Shown here piece by piece: positions 1 through 12,450 of a stretch of 64,000 nucleotides of DNA; within the stretch, counting starts at the first letter, position 1, and the number at the start of each line of letters is the position of its first letter. Source of the stretch: Auanema rhodensis (Eukaryota > Nematoda > Chromadorea > Rhabditida > Rhabditidae); contig OZ059895.1 of the NCBI GenBank assembly GCA_964057225.1, positions 20,408,688 to 20,472,687 on the forward strand. Direction: 5' to 3'. The notes under the pieces were generated by a model. That model was not told the origin of the DNA and did no database searches. It saw nothing but the letters and a program-made list of their open reading frames with translations. The position numbers and the translations under genes are program-made.

Positions 1-351
1 ATGGAAACTCAACATACACTAATGCATCATTTTTCAAACGATCATAACTAATTTTTGTATTAAGCGTTTCTCAATGTAGTATAGTGCATTCGATGCGGAT
101 TTTTAAGCTGCGTCGATCTGTGTTATCAGATTTGCGCTAGCTTAAAAATGCACCGAGATATCAACTGATATAAGTTCACACTTATATCCTCGATTTTCAC
201 CCTGAAGAATTAATTTTTTCGTTGAATAACAATGTCCATCGTCTTCGCCTTGAAAAAAGGAATCTAAAAACATCTACTTTTTGCTAAATTATTTTGAAAT
301 TTTTCGAAAAAATTTTTGTCAAAATGTTTTTGGAAGCAATGTTGAGTGTAC
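1..351 (+). repeat. Representative unit of satellite A
   Basis: First complete unit in the window as phased here; the true biological phase is unknown. It carries three dyads. An 11-bp inverted repeat, atttttaagct (99-109) against agcttaaaaat (139-149), has a 29-nt loop. An 8-bp inverted repeat, gatataag (167-174) against cttatatc (181-188), has a 6-nt loop. A 12-bp palindrome, tttttcgaaaaa, lies at 300-311. They recur in nearly every copy. Such dyads are common in satellites and may affect DNA bending or protein binding; no function is shown. Confidence 0.9.
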
Positions 352-1404
352 ATGGAAACTCAACATACACTAATGCATCATTTTTCGAACGATCATAACT
401 AATTTTTGTATTAAGCGTTTCTCAATGTAGTATAGTGCATTCGATGCGGATTTTTAAGCTGCGTCGATCTGTGTTATCAGATTTGCGCTAGCTTAAAAAT
501 GCACCGAGATATCAACTGATATAAGTTCACACTTATATCCTCGATTTTCACCCTGAAGAATTAATTTTTTCGTTGAATAACAATGTCCATCGTCTTCGCC
601 TTGAAAAAAGGAATCTAAAAACATCTACTTTTTGCTAAATTATTTTGAAATTTTTCGAAAAAATTTTTGTCAAAATGTTTTTGGAAGCAATGTTGAGTGT
701 ACATGGAAACTCAACATACACTAATGCATCATTTTTCAAACGATCATAACTAATTTTTGTATTAAGCGTTTCTCAATGTAGTATAGTGCATTCGATGCGG
801 ATTTTTAAGCTGCGTCGATCTGTGTTATCAGATTTGCGCTAGCTTAAAAATGCACCGAGATATCAACTGATATAAGTTTACACTTATATCCTCGATTTTC
901 ACCCTGAAGAATCAATTTTTTCGTTGAATAACAATGTCCATCGTCTTCGCCTTGAAAAAAGGAATCTAAAAACGGCTACTTTTTGCTAAATTATTTTGAA
1001 ATTTTTCGAAAAAATTTTTGTCAAAATGTTTTTGGAAGCAATGTTGAGTGTACATGGAAACTCAACATACACTAATGCATCATTTTTCAAACGATCATAA
1101 CTAATTTTTGTATTAAGCGTTTCTCAATGTAGTATAGTGCATTCGATGCGGATTTTTAAGCTGCGTCGATCTGTGTTATCAGATTTGTGCTAGCTTAAAA
1201 ATGCACCGAGATATCAACTGATATAAGTTCACACTTATATCCTCGATTTTCACCCTGAAGAATTAATTTTTTCGTTGAATAACAATGTCCATCGTCTTTG
1301 CCTTGAAAAAAGGAATCTAAAAACATCTACTTTTTGCTAAATTATTCTGAAATTTTTCGAAAAAATTTTTGTCAAAATGTTTTTGGAAGCAATGTTGAGT
1401 GTAC

Positions 1405-2808
1405 ATGGAAACTCAACATACACTAATGCATCATTTTTCAAACGATCATAACTAATTTTTGTATTAAGCGTTTCTCAATGTAGTATAGTGCATTCGATGC
1501 GGATTTTTAAGCTGCGTCGATCTGTGTTATCAGATTTGCGCTAGCTTAAAAATGCACCGAGATATCAACTGATATAAGTTCACACTTATATCCTCGATTT
1601 TCACCCTGAAGAATTAATTTTTTCGTTGAATAACATTGTCCATCGTCTTTGCCTTGAAAAAAAAAATCTGAAAACATCTACTTTTTGCTAAATTATTTTG
1701 AAATTTTTCGAAAAAATTTTTGTCAAAATGTTTTTGGAAGCAATGTTGAGTGTACATGGAAACTCAACATACACTAATGCATCATTTTTCAAACGATCAT
1801 AACTAATTTTTGTATTAAGCGTTTCTCAATGTAGTATAGTGCATTCGATGCGGATTTTTAAGCTGCGTCGATCTGTGTTATCAGATTTGCGCTAGCTTAA
1901 AAATGCACCGAGATATCAACTGATATAAGTTCACACTTATATCCTCGATTTTCACCCTGAAGAATTAATTTTTTCGTTGAATAACAATGTCCATCGTCTT
2001 CGCCTTGAAAAAAGGAATCTAAAAACATCTACGTTTCGCTAAATTATTTTGAAATTTTTCGAAAAAATTTTTGTCAAAATGTTTTTGGAAGCAATGTTGA
2101 GTGTACATGGAAACTCAACATACACTAATGCATCATTTTTCAAACGATCATAACTAATTTTTGTATTAAGCGTTTCTCAATGTAGTATAGTGCATTCGAT
2201 GCGGATTTTTAAGCTGCGTCGATCTGTGTTATCAGATTTGCGCTAGCTTAAAAATGCACCGAGATATCAACTGATATAAGTTCACACTTATATCCTCGAT
2301 TTTCACCCTGAAGAATTAATTTTTTCGTTGAATAACATTGTCCATCGTCTTTGCCTTGAAAAAAAAAATCTGAAAACATCTACTTTTTGCTAAATTATTT
2401 TGAAATTTTTCGAAAAAATTTTTGTCAAAATGTTTTTGGAAGCAATGTTGAGTGTACATGGAAACTCAACATACACTAATGCATCATTTTTCAAACGATC
2501 ATAACTAATTTTTGTATTAAGCGTTTCTCAATGTAGTATAGTGCATTCGATGCGGATTTTTAAGCTGCGTCGATCTGTGTTATCAGATTTGCGCTAGCTT
2601 AAAAATGCACCGAGATATCAACTGATATAAGTTCACACTTATATCCTCGATTTTCACCCTGAAGAATTAATTTTTTCGTTGAATAACAATGTCCATCGTC
2701 TTCGCCTTGAAAAAAGGAATCTAAAAACATCTACTTTTCGCTAAATTATTTTGAAATTTTTCGAAAAAATTTTTGTCAAAATGTTTTTGGAAGCAATGTT
2801 GAGTGTAC
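1405..2808 (+). repeat. Dimeric higher-order repeat in A (two 702-bp copies)
   Basis: Units starting at 1405 and 2107 share the rare combination of aacattgtcc and a longer A-run followed by tctgaaaac. The intervening units at 1756 and 2458 share ttcgct in place of tttgct. The alternation defines two copies of a two-unit block. The copies are not identical: the 1756 unit has acgtttcgct and the 2458 unit has acttttcgct. Confidence 0.7.
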
Positions 2809-4914
2809 ATGGAAACTCAACATACACTAATGCATCATTTTTCAAACGATCATAACTAATTTTTGTATTAAGCGTTTCTCAATGTAGTATAGTGAATTCG
2901 ATGCGGATTTTTAAGCTGCGTCGATCTGTGTTATCAGATTTGCGCTAGCTTAAAAATGCACCGAGATATCAACTGATATAAGTTCACACTTATATCCTCG
3001 ATTTTCACCCTGAAGAATTAATTTTTTCGTTGAATAACAATGTCCATCGTCTTCGCCTTGAAAAAAGGAATCTAAAAACATCTACTTTTTGCTAAATTAT
3101 TTTGAAATTTTTCGAAAAAATTTTTGTCAAAATGTTTTTGGAAGCAATGTTGAGTGTACATGGAAACTCAACATACACTAATGCATCATTTTTCGAACGA
3201 TCATAACTAATTTTTGTATTAAGCGTTTCTCAATGTAGTATAGTGCATTCGATGCGGATTTTTAAGCTGCGTCGATCTGTGTTATCAGATTTGCGCTAGC
3301 TTAAAAATGCACCGAGATATCAACTGATATAAGTTCACACTTATATCCTCGATTTTCACCCTGAAGAATTAATTTTTTCGTTGAATAACAATGTCCATCG
3401 TCTTCGCCTTGAAAAAAGGAATCTAAAAACATCTACTTTTTGCTAAATTATTTTGAAATTTTTCGAAAAAATTTTTGTCAAAATGTTTTTGGAAGCAATG
3501 TTGAGTGTACATGGAAACTCAACATACACTAATGCATCATTTTTCAAACGATCATAACTAATTTTTGTATTAAGCGTTTCTCAATGTAGTATAGTGCATT
3601 CGATGCGGATTTTTAAGCTGCGTCGATCTGTGTTATCAGATTTGCGCTAGCTTAAAAATGCACCGAGATATCAACTGATATAAGTTTACACTTATATCCT
3701 CGATTTTCACCCTGAAGAATTAATTTTTTCGTTGAATAACAATGTCCATCGTCTTCGCCTTGAAAAAAGGAATCTAAAAACATCTACTTTTTGCTAAATT
3801 ATTTTGAAATTTTTCGAAAAAATTTTTGTCAAAATTTTTTTGGAAGCAATGTTGAGTGTACATGGAAACTCAACATACACTAATGCATCATTTTTCGAAC
3901 GATCATAACTAATTTTTGTATTAAGCGTTTCTCAATGTAGTATAGTGCATTCGATGCGGATTTTTAAGCTGCGTCGATCTGTGTTATCAGATTTGCGCTA
4001 GCTTAAAAATGCACCGAGATATCAACTGATATAAGTTCACACTTATATCCTCGATTTTCACCCTGAAGAATTAATTTTTTCGTTGAATAACATCGTCCAT
4101 CGTCTTCGCCTTGAAAAAAGGAATCTAAAAACATCTACTTTTTGCTAAATTATTTTGAAATTTTTCGAAAAAATTTTTGTCAAAATGTTTTTGGAAGCAA
4201 TGTTGAGTGTACATGGAAACTCAACATACACTAATGCATCATTTTTCAAACGATCATAACTAATTTTTGTATTAAGTGTTTCTCAATGTAGTATAGTGCA
4301 TTCGATGCGGATTTTTAAGCTGCGTCGATCTGTGTTATCAGATTTGCGCTAGCTTAAAAATGCACCGAGATATCAACTGATATAAGTTCACACTTATATC
4401 CTCGATTTTCACCCTGAAGAATTAATTTTTTCGTTGAATAACAATGTCAATCGTCTTCGCCTTGAAAAAAGGAATCTAAAAACATCTACTTTTTGCTAAA
4501 TTATTTTGAAATTTTTCGAAAAAATTTTTGTCAAAATGTTTTTGGAAGCAATGTTGAGTGTACATGGAAACTCAACATACACTAATGCATCATTTTTCAA
4601 ACGATCATAACTAATTTTTGTATTAAGCGTTTCTCAATGTAGTATAGTGGATTCGATGCGGATTTTTAAGCTGCGTCGATCTGTGTTATCAGATTTGCGC
4701 TAGCTTAAAAATGCACCGAGATATCAACTGATATAAGTTCACACTTATATCCTCGATTTTCACCCTGAAGAATTAATTTTTTCGTTGAATAACAATGTCC
4801 ATCGTCTTCGCCTTGAAAAAAGGAATCTAAAAACATCTACTTTTCGCTAAATTATTTTGAAATTTTTCGAAAAAATTTTTGTCAAAATGTTTTTGGAAGC
4901 AATGTTGAGTGTAC

Positions 4915-7722
4915 ATGGAAACTCAACATACACTAATGCATCATTTTTCAAACGATCATAACTAATTTTTGTATTAAGCGTTTCTCAATGTAGTATAGTG
5001 AATTCGATGCGGATTTTTAAGCTGCGTCGATCTGTGTTATCAGATTTGCGCTAGCCTAAAAATGCACCGAGATATCAACTGATATAAGTTCACACTTATA
5101 TCCTCGATTTTCACCCTGAAGAATTAATTTTTTCGTTGAATAACAATGTCCATCGTCTTCGCCTTGAAAAAAGGAATCTAAAAACATCTACTTTTTGCTA
5201 AATTATTTTGAAATTTTTCGAAAAAATTTTTGTCAAAATGTTTTTGGAAGCAATGTTGAGTGTACATGGAAACTCAACATACACTAATGCATCATTTTTC
5301 GAACGATCATAACTAATTTTTGTATTAAGCGTTTCTCAATGTAGTATAGTGCATTCGATGCGGATTTTTAAGCTGCGTCGATCTGTGTTATCAGATTTGC
5401 GCTAGCTTAAAAATGCACCGAGATATCAACTGATATAAGTTCACACTTATATCCTCGATTTTCACCCTGAAGAATTAATTTTTTCGTTGAATAACAATGT
5501 CCATCGTCTTCGCCTTGAAAAAAGGAATCTAAAAACATCTACTTTTTGCTAAATTATTTTGAAATTTTTCGAAAAAATTTTTGTCAAAATGTTTTTGGAA
5601 GCAATGTTGAGTGTACATGGAAACTCAACATACACTAATGCATCATTTTTCAAACGATCATAACTAATTTTTGTATTAAGCGTTTCTCAATGTAGTATAG
5701 TGAATTCGATGCGGATTTTTAAGCTGCGTCGATCTGTGTTATCAGATTTGCGCTAGCCTAAAAATGCACCGAGATATCAACTGATATAAGTTCACACTTA
5801 TATCCTCGATTTTCACCCTGAAGAATTAATTTTTTCGTTGAATAACAATGTCCATCGTCTTCGCCTTGAAAAAAGGAATCTAAAAACATCTACTTTTTGC
5901 TAAATTATTTTGAAATTTTTCGAAAAAATTTTTGTCAAAATGTTTTTGGAAGCAATGTTGAGTGTACATGGAAACTCAACATACACTAATGCATCATTTT
6001 TCGAACGATCATAACTAATTTTTGTATTAAGCGTTTCTCAATGTAGTATAGTGCATTCGATGCGGATTTTTAAGCTGCGTCGATCTGTGTTATCAGATTT
6101 GCGCTAGCTTAAAAATGCACCGAGATATCAACTGATATAAGTTCACACTTATATCCTCGATTTTCACCCTGAAGAATTAATTTTTTCGTTGAATAACAAT
6201 GTCCATCATCTTCGCCTTGAAAAAAGGAATCTAAAAACATCTACTTTTCGCTAAATTATTTTGAAATTTTTCGAAAAAATTTTTGTCAAAATGTTTTTGG
6301 AAGCAATGTTGAGTGTACATGGAAACTCAACATACACTAATGCATCATTTTTCAAACGATCATAACTAATTTTTGTATTAAGCGTTTCTCAATGTAGTAT
6401 AGTGAATTCGATGCGGATTTTTAAGCTGCGTCGATCTGTGTTATCAGATTTGCGCTAGCCTAAAAATGCACCGAGATATCAACTGATATAAGTTCACACT
6501 TATATCCTCGATTTTCACCCTGAAGAATTAATTTTTTCGTTGAATAACAATGTCCATCGTCTTCGCCTTGAAAAAAGGAATCTAAAAACATCTACTTTTT
6601 GCTAAATTATTTTGAAATTTTTCGAAAAAATTTTTGTCAAAATGTTTTTGGAAGCAATGTTGAGTGTACATGGAAACTCAACATACACTAATGCATCATT
6701 TTTCGAACGATCATAACTAATTTTTGTATTAAGCGTTTCTCAATGTAGTATAGTGCATTCGATGCGGATTTTTAAGCTGCGTCGATCTGTGTTATCAGAT
6801 TTGCGCTAGCTTAAAAATGCACCGAGATATCAACTGATATAAGTTCACACTTATATCCTCGATTTTCACCCTGAAGAATTAATTTTTTCGTTGAATAACA
6901 ATGTCCATCGTCTTCGCCTTGAAAAAAGGAATCTAAAAACATCTACTTTTTGCTAAATTATTTTGAAATTTTTCGAAAAAATTTTTGTCAAAATGTTTTT
7001 GGAAGCAATGTTGAGTGTACATGGAAACTCAACATACACTAATGCATCATTTTTCAAACGATCATAACTAATTTTTGTATTAAGCGTTTCTCAATGTAGT
7101 ATAGTGAATTCGATGCGGATTTTTAAGCTGCGTCGATCTGTGTTATCAGATTTGCGCTAGCCTAAAAATGCACCGAGATATCAACTGATATAAGTTCACA
7201 CTTATATCCTCGATTTTCACCCTGAAGAATTAATTTTTTCGTTGAATAACAATGTCCATCGTCTTCGCCTTGAAAAAAGGAATCTAAAAACATCTACTTT
7301 TTGCTAAATTATTTTGAAATTTTTCGAAAAAATTTTTGTCAAAATGTTTTTGGAAGCAATGTTGAGTGTACATGGAAACTCAACATACACTAATGCATCA
7401 TTTTTCGAACGATCATAACTAATTTTTGTATTAAGCGTTTCTCAATGTAGTATAGTGCATTCGATGCGGATTTTTAAGCTGCGTCGATCTGTGTTATCAG
7501 ATTTGCGCTAGCTTAAAAATGCACCGAGATATCAACTGATATAAGTTCACACTTATATCCTCGATTTTCACCCTGAAGAATTAATTTTTTCGTTGAATAA
7601 CAATGTCCATCATCTTCGCCTTGAAAAAAGGAATCTAAAAACATCTACTTTTTGCTAAATTATTTTGAAATTTTTCGAAAAAATTTTTGTCAAAATGTTT
7701 TTGGAAGCAATGTTGAGTGTAC
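4915..7722 (+). repeat. Dimeric higher-order repeat in A (four 702-bp copies)
   Basis: Two unit types alternate four times. Units starting at 4915, 5617, 6319 and 7021 carry gaattc (at 5000, 5702, 6404 and 7106) together with gcctaaaaatg. Units starting at 5266, 5968, 6670 and 7372 carry ttcgaac with gcattc and gcttaaaaatg. The 5968 and 7372 units also share catcatcttc, giving a weaker four-unit (1404-bp) period. This is higher-order repeat structure produced by amplification of a dimer. Confidence 0.88.
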
Positions 7723-10700
7723 ATGGAAACTCAACATACACTAATGCATCATTTTTCAAACGATCATAACTAATTTTTGTATTAAGCGTTTCTCAATGTA
7801 GTATAGTGCATTCGATGCGGATTTTTAAGCTGCGTCGATCTGTGTTATCAGATTTGCGCTAGCTTAAAAATGCACCGAGATATCAACTGATATAAGTTCA
7901 CACTTATATCCTCGATTTTCACCCTGAAGAATTAATTTTTTCGTTGAATAACAATGTCCATCGTCTTCGCCTTGAAAAAAGGAATCTAAAAACGGCTACT
8001 TTTTGCTAAATTATTTTGAAATTTTTCGAAAAAATTTTTGTCAAAATGTTTTTGGAAGCAATGTTGAGTGTACATGGAAACTCAACATACACTAATGCAT
8101 CATTTTTCAAACGATCATAACTAATTTTTGTATTAAGCGTTTCTCAATGTAGTATAGTGCATTCGATGCGGATTTTTAAGCTGCGTCGATCTGTGTTATC
8201 AGATTTGCGCTAGCTTAAAAATGCACCGAGATATCAACTGATATAAGTTCACACTTATATCCTCGATTTTCACCCTGAAGAATTAATTTTTTCGTTGAAT
8301 AACAATGTCCATCGTCTTCGCCTTGAAAAAAGGAATCTAAAAACGGCTACTTTTTGCTAAATTATTTTGAAATTTTTCGAAAAAATTTTTGTCAAAATGT
8401 TTTTGGAAGCAATGTTGAGTGTACATGGAAACTCAACATACACTAATGCATCATTTTTCAAACGATCATAACTAATTTTTGTATTAAGCGTTTCTCAATG
8501 TAGTATAGTGCATTCGATGCGGATTTTTAAGCTGCGTCGATCTGTGTTATCAGATTTGCGCTAGCTTAAAAATGCACCGAGATATCAACTGATATAAGTT
8601 CACACTTATATCCTCGATTTTCACCCTGAAGAATTAATTTTTTCGTTGAATAACAATGTCCATCGTCTTCGCCTTGAAAAAAGGAATCTAAAAACATCTA
8701 CTTTTTGCTAAATTATTTTGAAATTTTTCGAAAAAATTTTTGTCAAAATGTTTTTGGAAGCAATGTTGAGTGTACATGGAAACTCAACATACACTAATGC
8801 ATCATTTTTCAAACGATCATAACTAATTTTTGTATTAAGCGTTTCTCAATGTAGTATAGTGCATTCGATGCGGATTTTTAAGCTGCGTCGATCTGTGTTA
8901 TCAGATTTGCGCTAGCTTAAAAATGCACCGAGATATCAACTGATATAAGTTCACACTTATATCCTCGATTTTCACCCTGAAGAATTAATTTTTTTGTTGA
9001 ATAACATTGTCCAACGTCTTCGCCTTGAAAAAAGGAATCTAAAAACATCTACTTTTTGCTAAATTATTTTGAAATTTTTCGAAAAAATTTTTGTCAAAAT
9101 GTTTTTGGAAGCAATGTTGAGTGTACATGGAAACTCAACATACACTAATGCATCATTTTTCAAACGATCATAACTAATTTTTGTATTAAGCGTTTCTCAA
9201 TGTAGTATAGTGCATTCGATGCGGATTTTTAAGCTGCGTCGATCTGTGTTATCAGATTTGCGCTAGCTTAAAAATGCACCGAGATATCAACTGATATAAG
9301 TTCACACTTATATCCTCGATTTTCACCCTGAAGAATTAATTTTTTCGTTGAATAACAATGTCCATCGTCTTCGCCTTGAAAAAAGGAATCTAAAAACGGC
9401 TACTTTTTGCTAAATTATTTTGAAATTTTTCGAAAAAATTTTTGTCAAAATGTTTTTGGAAGCAATGTTGAGTGTACATGGAAACTCAACATACACTAAT
9501 GCATCATTTTTCAAACGATCATAACTAATTTTTGTATTAAGCGTTTCTCAATGTAGTATAGTGCATTCGATGCGGATTTTTAAGCTGCGTCGATCTGTGT
9601 TATCAGATTTGCGCTAGCTTAAAAATGCACCGAGATATCAACTGATATAAGTTCACACTTATATCCTCGATTTTCACCCTGAAGAATTAATTTTTTCGTT
9701 GAATAACAATGTCCATCGTCTTCGCCTTGAAAAAAGGAATCTAAAAACGGCTACTTTTTGCTAAATTATTTTGAAATTTTTCGAAAAAATTTTTGTCAAA
9801 ATGTTTTTGGAAGCAATGTTGAGTGTACATGGAAACTCAACATACACTAATGCATCATTTTTCAAACGATCATAACTAATTTTTGTATTAAGCGTTTCTT
9901 AATGTGGTATAGTGCATTCGATGCGGATTTTTAAGCTGCGTCGATCTGTGTTATCAGATTTGCGCTAGCTTAAAAATGCACCGAGATATCAACTGATATA
10001 AGTTCACACTTATATCCTCGATTTTCACCCTGAAGAATTAATTTTTTTGTTGAATAACATTGTCCAACGTCTTTGCCTTGAAAAAAGGAATCTAAAAACA
10101 TCTACTTTTTGCTAAATTATTTCGAAATTTTTCGAAAAAATTTTTGTCAAAATGTTTTTGGAAGCAATGTTGAGTGTACATGGAAACTCAACATACACTA
10201 ATGCATCATTTTTCAAACGATCATAACTAATTTTTGTATTAAGCGTTTCTCAATGTAGTATAGTGCATTCGATGCGGATTTTTAAGCTGCGTCGATCTGT
10301 GTTATCAGATTTGCGCTAGCTTAAAAATGCACCGAGATATCAACTGATATAAGTTCACACTTATATCCTCGATTTTCACCCTGAAGAATTAATTTTTTCG
10401 TTGAATAACAATGTCCATCGTCTTCGCCTTGAAAAAAGGAATCTAAAAACATCTACTTTTTGCTAAATTATTTTGAAATTTTTCGAAAAAATTTTTGTCA
10501 AAATGTTTTTGGAAGCAATGTTGAGTGTACATGGAAACTCAACATACACTAATGCATCATTTTTCAAACGATCATAACTAATTTTTGTATTAAGCGTTTC
10601 TCAATGTAGTATAGTGCATTCGATGCGGATTTTTAAGCTGCGTCGATCTGTGTTATCAGATTTGCGCTAGCTTAAAAATGCACCGAGATATCAACTGATA

Positions 10701-12285
10701 TAAGTTCACACTTATATCCTCGATTTTCACCCTGAAGAATTAATTTTTTCGTTGAATAACAATGTCCATCGTCTTCGCCTTGAAAAAAGGAATCTAAAAA
10801 CGGCTACTTTTTGCTAAATTATTTTGAAATTTTTCGAAAAAATTTTTGTCAAAATGTTTTTGGAAGCAATGTTGAGTGTACATGGAAACTCAACATACAC
10901 TAATGCATCATTTTTCAAACGATCATAACTAATTTTTGTATTAAGCGTTTCTCAATGTAGTATAGTGCATTCGATGCGGATTTTTAAGCTGCGTCGATCT
11001 GTGTTATCAGATTTGCGCTAGCTTAAAAATGCACCGAGATATCAACTGATATAAGTTCACACTTATATCCTCGATTTTCACCCTGAAGAATTAATTTTTT
11101 CGTTGAATAACAATGTCCATCGTCTTCGCCTTGAAAAAAGGAATCTAAAAACATCTACTTTTTGCTAAATTATTTTGAAATTTTTCGAAAAAATTTTTGT
11201 CAAAATGTTTTTGGAAGCAATGTTGAGTGTACATGGAAACTCAACATACACTAATGCATCATTTTTCAAACGATCATAACTAATTTTTGTATTAAGCGTT
11301 TCTCAATGTAGTATAGTGCATTCGATGCGGATTTTTAAGCTGCGTCGATCTGTGTTATCAGATTTGCGCTAGCTTAAAAATGCACCGAGATATCAACTGA
11401 TATAAGTTCACACTTATATCCTCGATTTTCACCCTGAAGAATTAATTTTTTCGTTGAATAACAATGTCCATCGTCTTCGCCTTGAAAAAAGGAATCTAAA
11501 AACGGCTACTTTTTGCTAAATTATTTTGAAATTTTTCGAAAAAATTTTTGTCAAAATGTTTTTGGAAGCAATGTTGAGTGTACATGGAAACTCAACATAC
11601 ACTAATGCATCATTTTTCAAACGATCATAACTAATTTTTGTATTAAGCGTTTCTCAATGTAGTATAGTGCATTCGAAGCGGATTTTTAAGCTGCGTCGAT
11701 CTGTGTTATCAGATTTGCGCTAGCTTAAAAATGCACCGAGATATCAACTGATATAAGTTCACACTTATATCCTCGATTTTCACCCTGAAGAATTAATTTT
11801 TTTGTTGAATAACATTGTCCAACGTCTTTGCCTTGAAAAAAGGAATCTAAAAACATCTACTTTTTGCTAAATTATTTTGAAATTTTTCGAAAAAATTTTT
11901 GTCAAAATGTTTTTGGAAGCAATGTTGAGTGTACATGGAAACTCAACATACACTAATGCATCATTTTTCAAACGATCATAACTAATTTTTGTATTAAGCG
12001 TTTCTCAATGTAGTATAGTGCATTCGATGCGGATTTTTAAGCTGCGTCGATCTGTGTTATCAGATTTGCGCTAGCTTAAAAATGCACCGAGATATCAACT
12101 GATATAAGTTCACACTTATATCCTCGATTTTCACCCTGAAGAATTAATTTTTTCGTTGAATAACAATGTCCATCGTCTTCGCCTTGAAAAAAGGAATCTA
12201 AAAACGGCTACTTTTTGCTAAATTATTCTGAAATTTTTCGAAAAAATTTTTGTCAAAATGTTTTTGGAAGCAATGTTGAGTGTAC

Positions 12286-12440
12286 ATGGAAACTCAACAT
12301 ACACTAATGCATCATTTTTCAAACGATCATAACTAATTTTTGTATTAAGCGTTTCTCAATGTAGTATAGTGCATTCGAAGCGGATTTTTAAGCTGCGTCG
12401 ATCTGTGTTATCAGATTTGCGCTAGCTTAAAAATGCACCG
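12286..12440 (+). repeat. Truncated last unit of satellite A
   Basis: This unit is normal for its first 155 bp, including the cattcgaagcgg variant also seen in the unit at 11584. It stops after aaatgcaccg, where every other unit continues with agatatcaac. The break falls just outside the 11-bp inverted repeat of the unit. Confidence 0.93.
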
Positions 12441-12450
12441 TTTTTTTTTG
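12441..12450. other. A/B satellite junction with T-run
   Basis: Nine T and one G separate the truncated A unit from the first B unit. The last bases (ttg, 12448-12450) already fit family B, which normally reads cattgtttcttg here, so about seven T are unassigned. No target-site duplication or transposon end is visible. The breakpoint is an abrupt switch between unrelated families. Confidence 0.85.

Larger units (their letters stand above)
1..12440 (+). repeat. Satellite array A, 351-bp unit, 35.4 copies
   Basis: Head-to-tail tandem array. The landmark atggaaactcaacatacac recurs at 1, 352, 703, 1054 and so on to 12286, always at 1+351k, giving 35 full units and a final 155-bp piece. Units differ by only a handful of substitutions, for example ttcaaac/ttcgaac, gcattc/gaattc, aacatctac/aacggctac and tcttcgcc/tctttgcc. 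No net insertion or deletion accumulates over 12.4 kb. The unit is AT-rich, with A and T runs, and has stop codons in all frames. The window begins inside the array, so its left limit is unknown. I do not recognise the family. Its length is close to twice that of B and C, but I see no clear internal half-unit duplication. The strand given is arbitrary. Confidence 0.98.

Noticed and set aside
1-351. A unit as a simple dimer of a ~176-bp ancestor shared with B or C
   Set aside because: By eye the two halves of the 351-bp unit do not align, and neither half matches B or C. The similar lengths alone do not show common origin.
12441-12450. Poly-T as the tail of a retroelement insertion between A and B
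   Set aside because: The run is nine T, no element body lies on either side, and no target-site duplication can exist between two different families. Family B itself has a variant with a longer T-run at this place.
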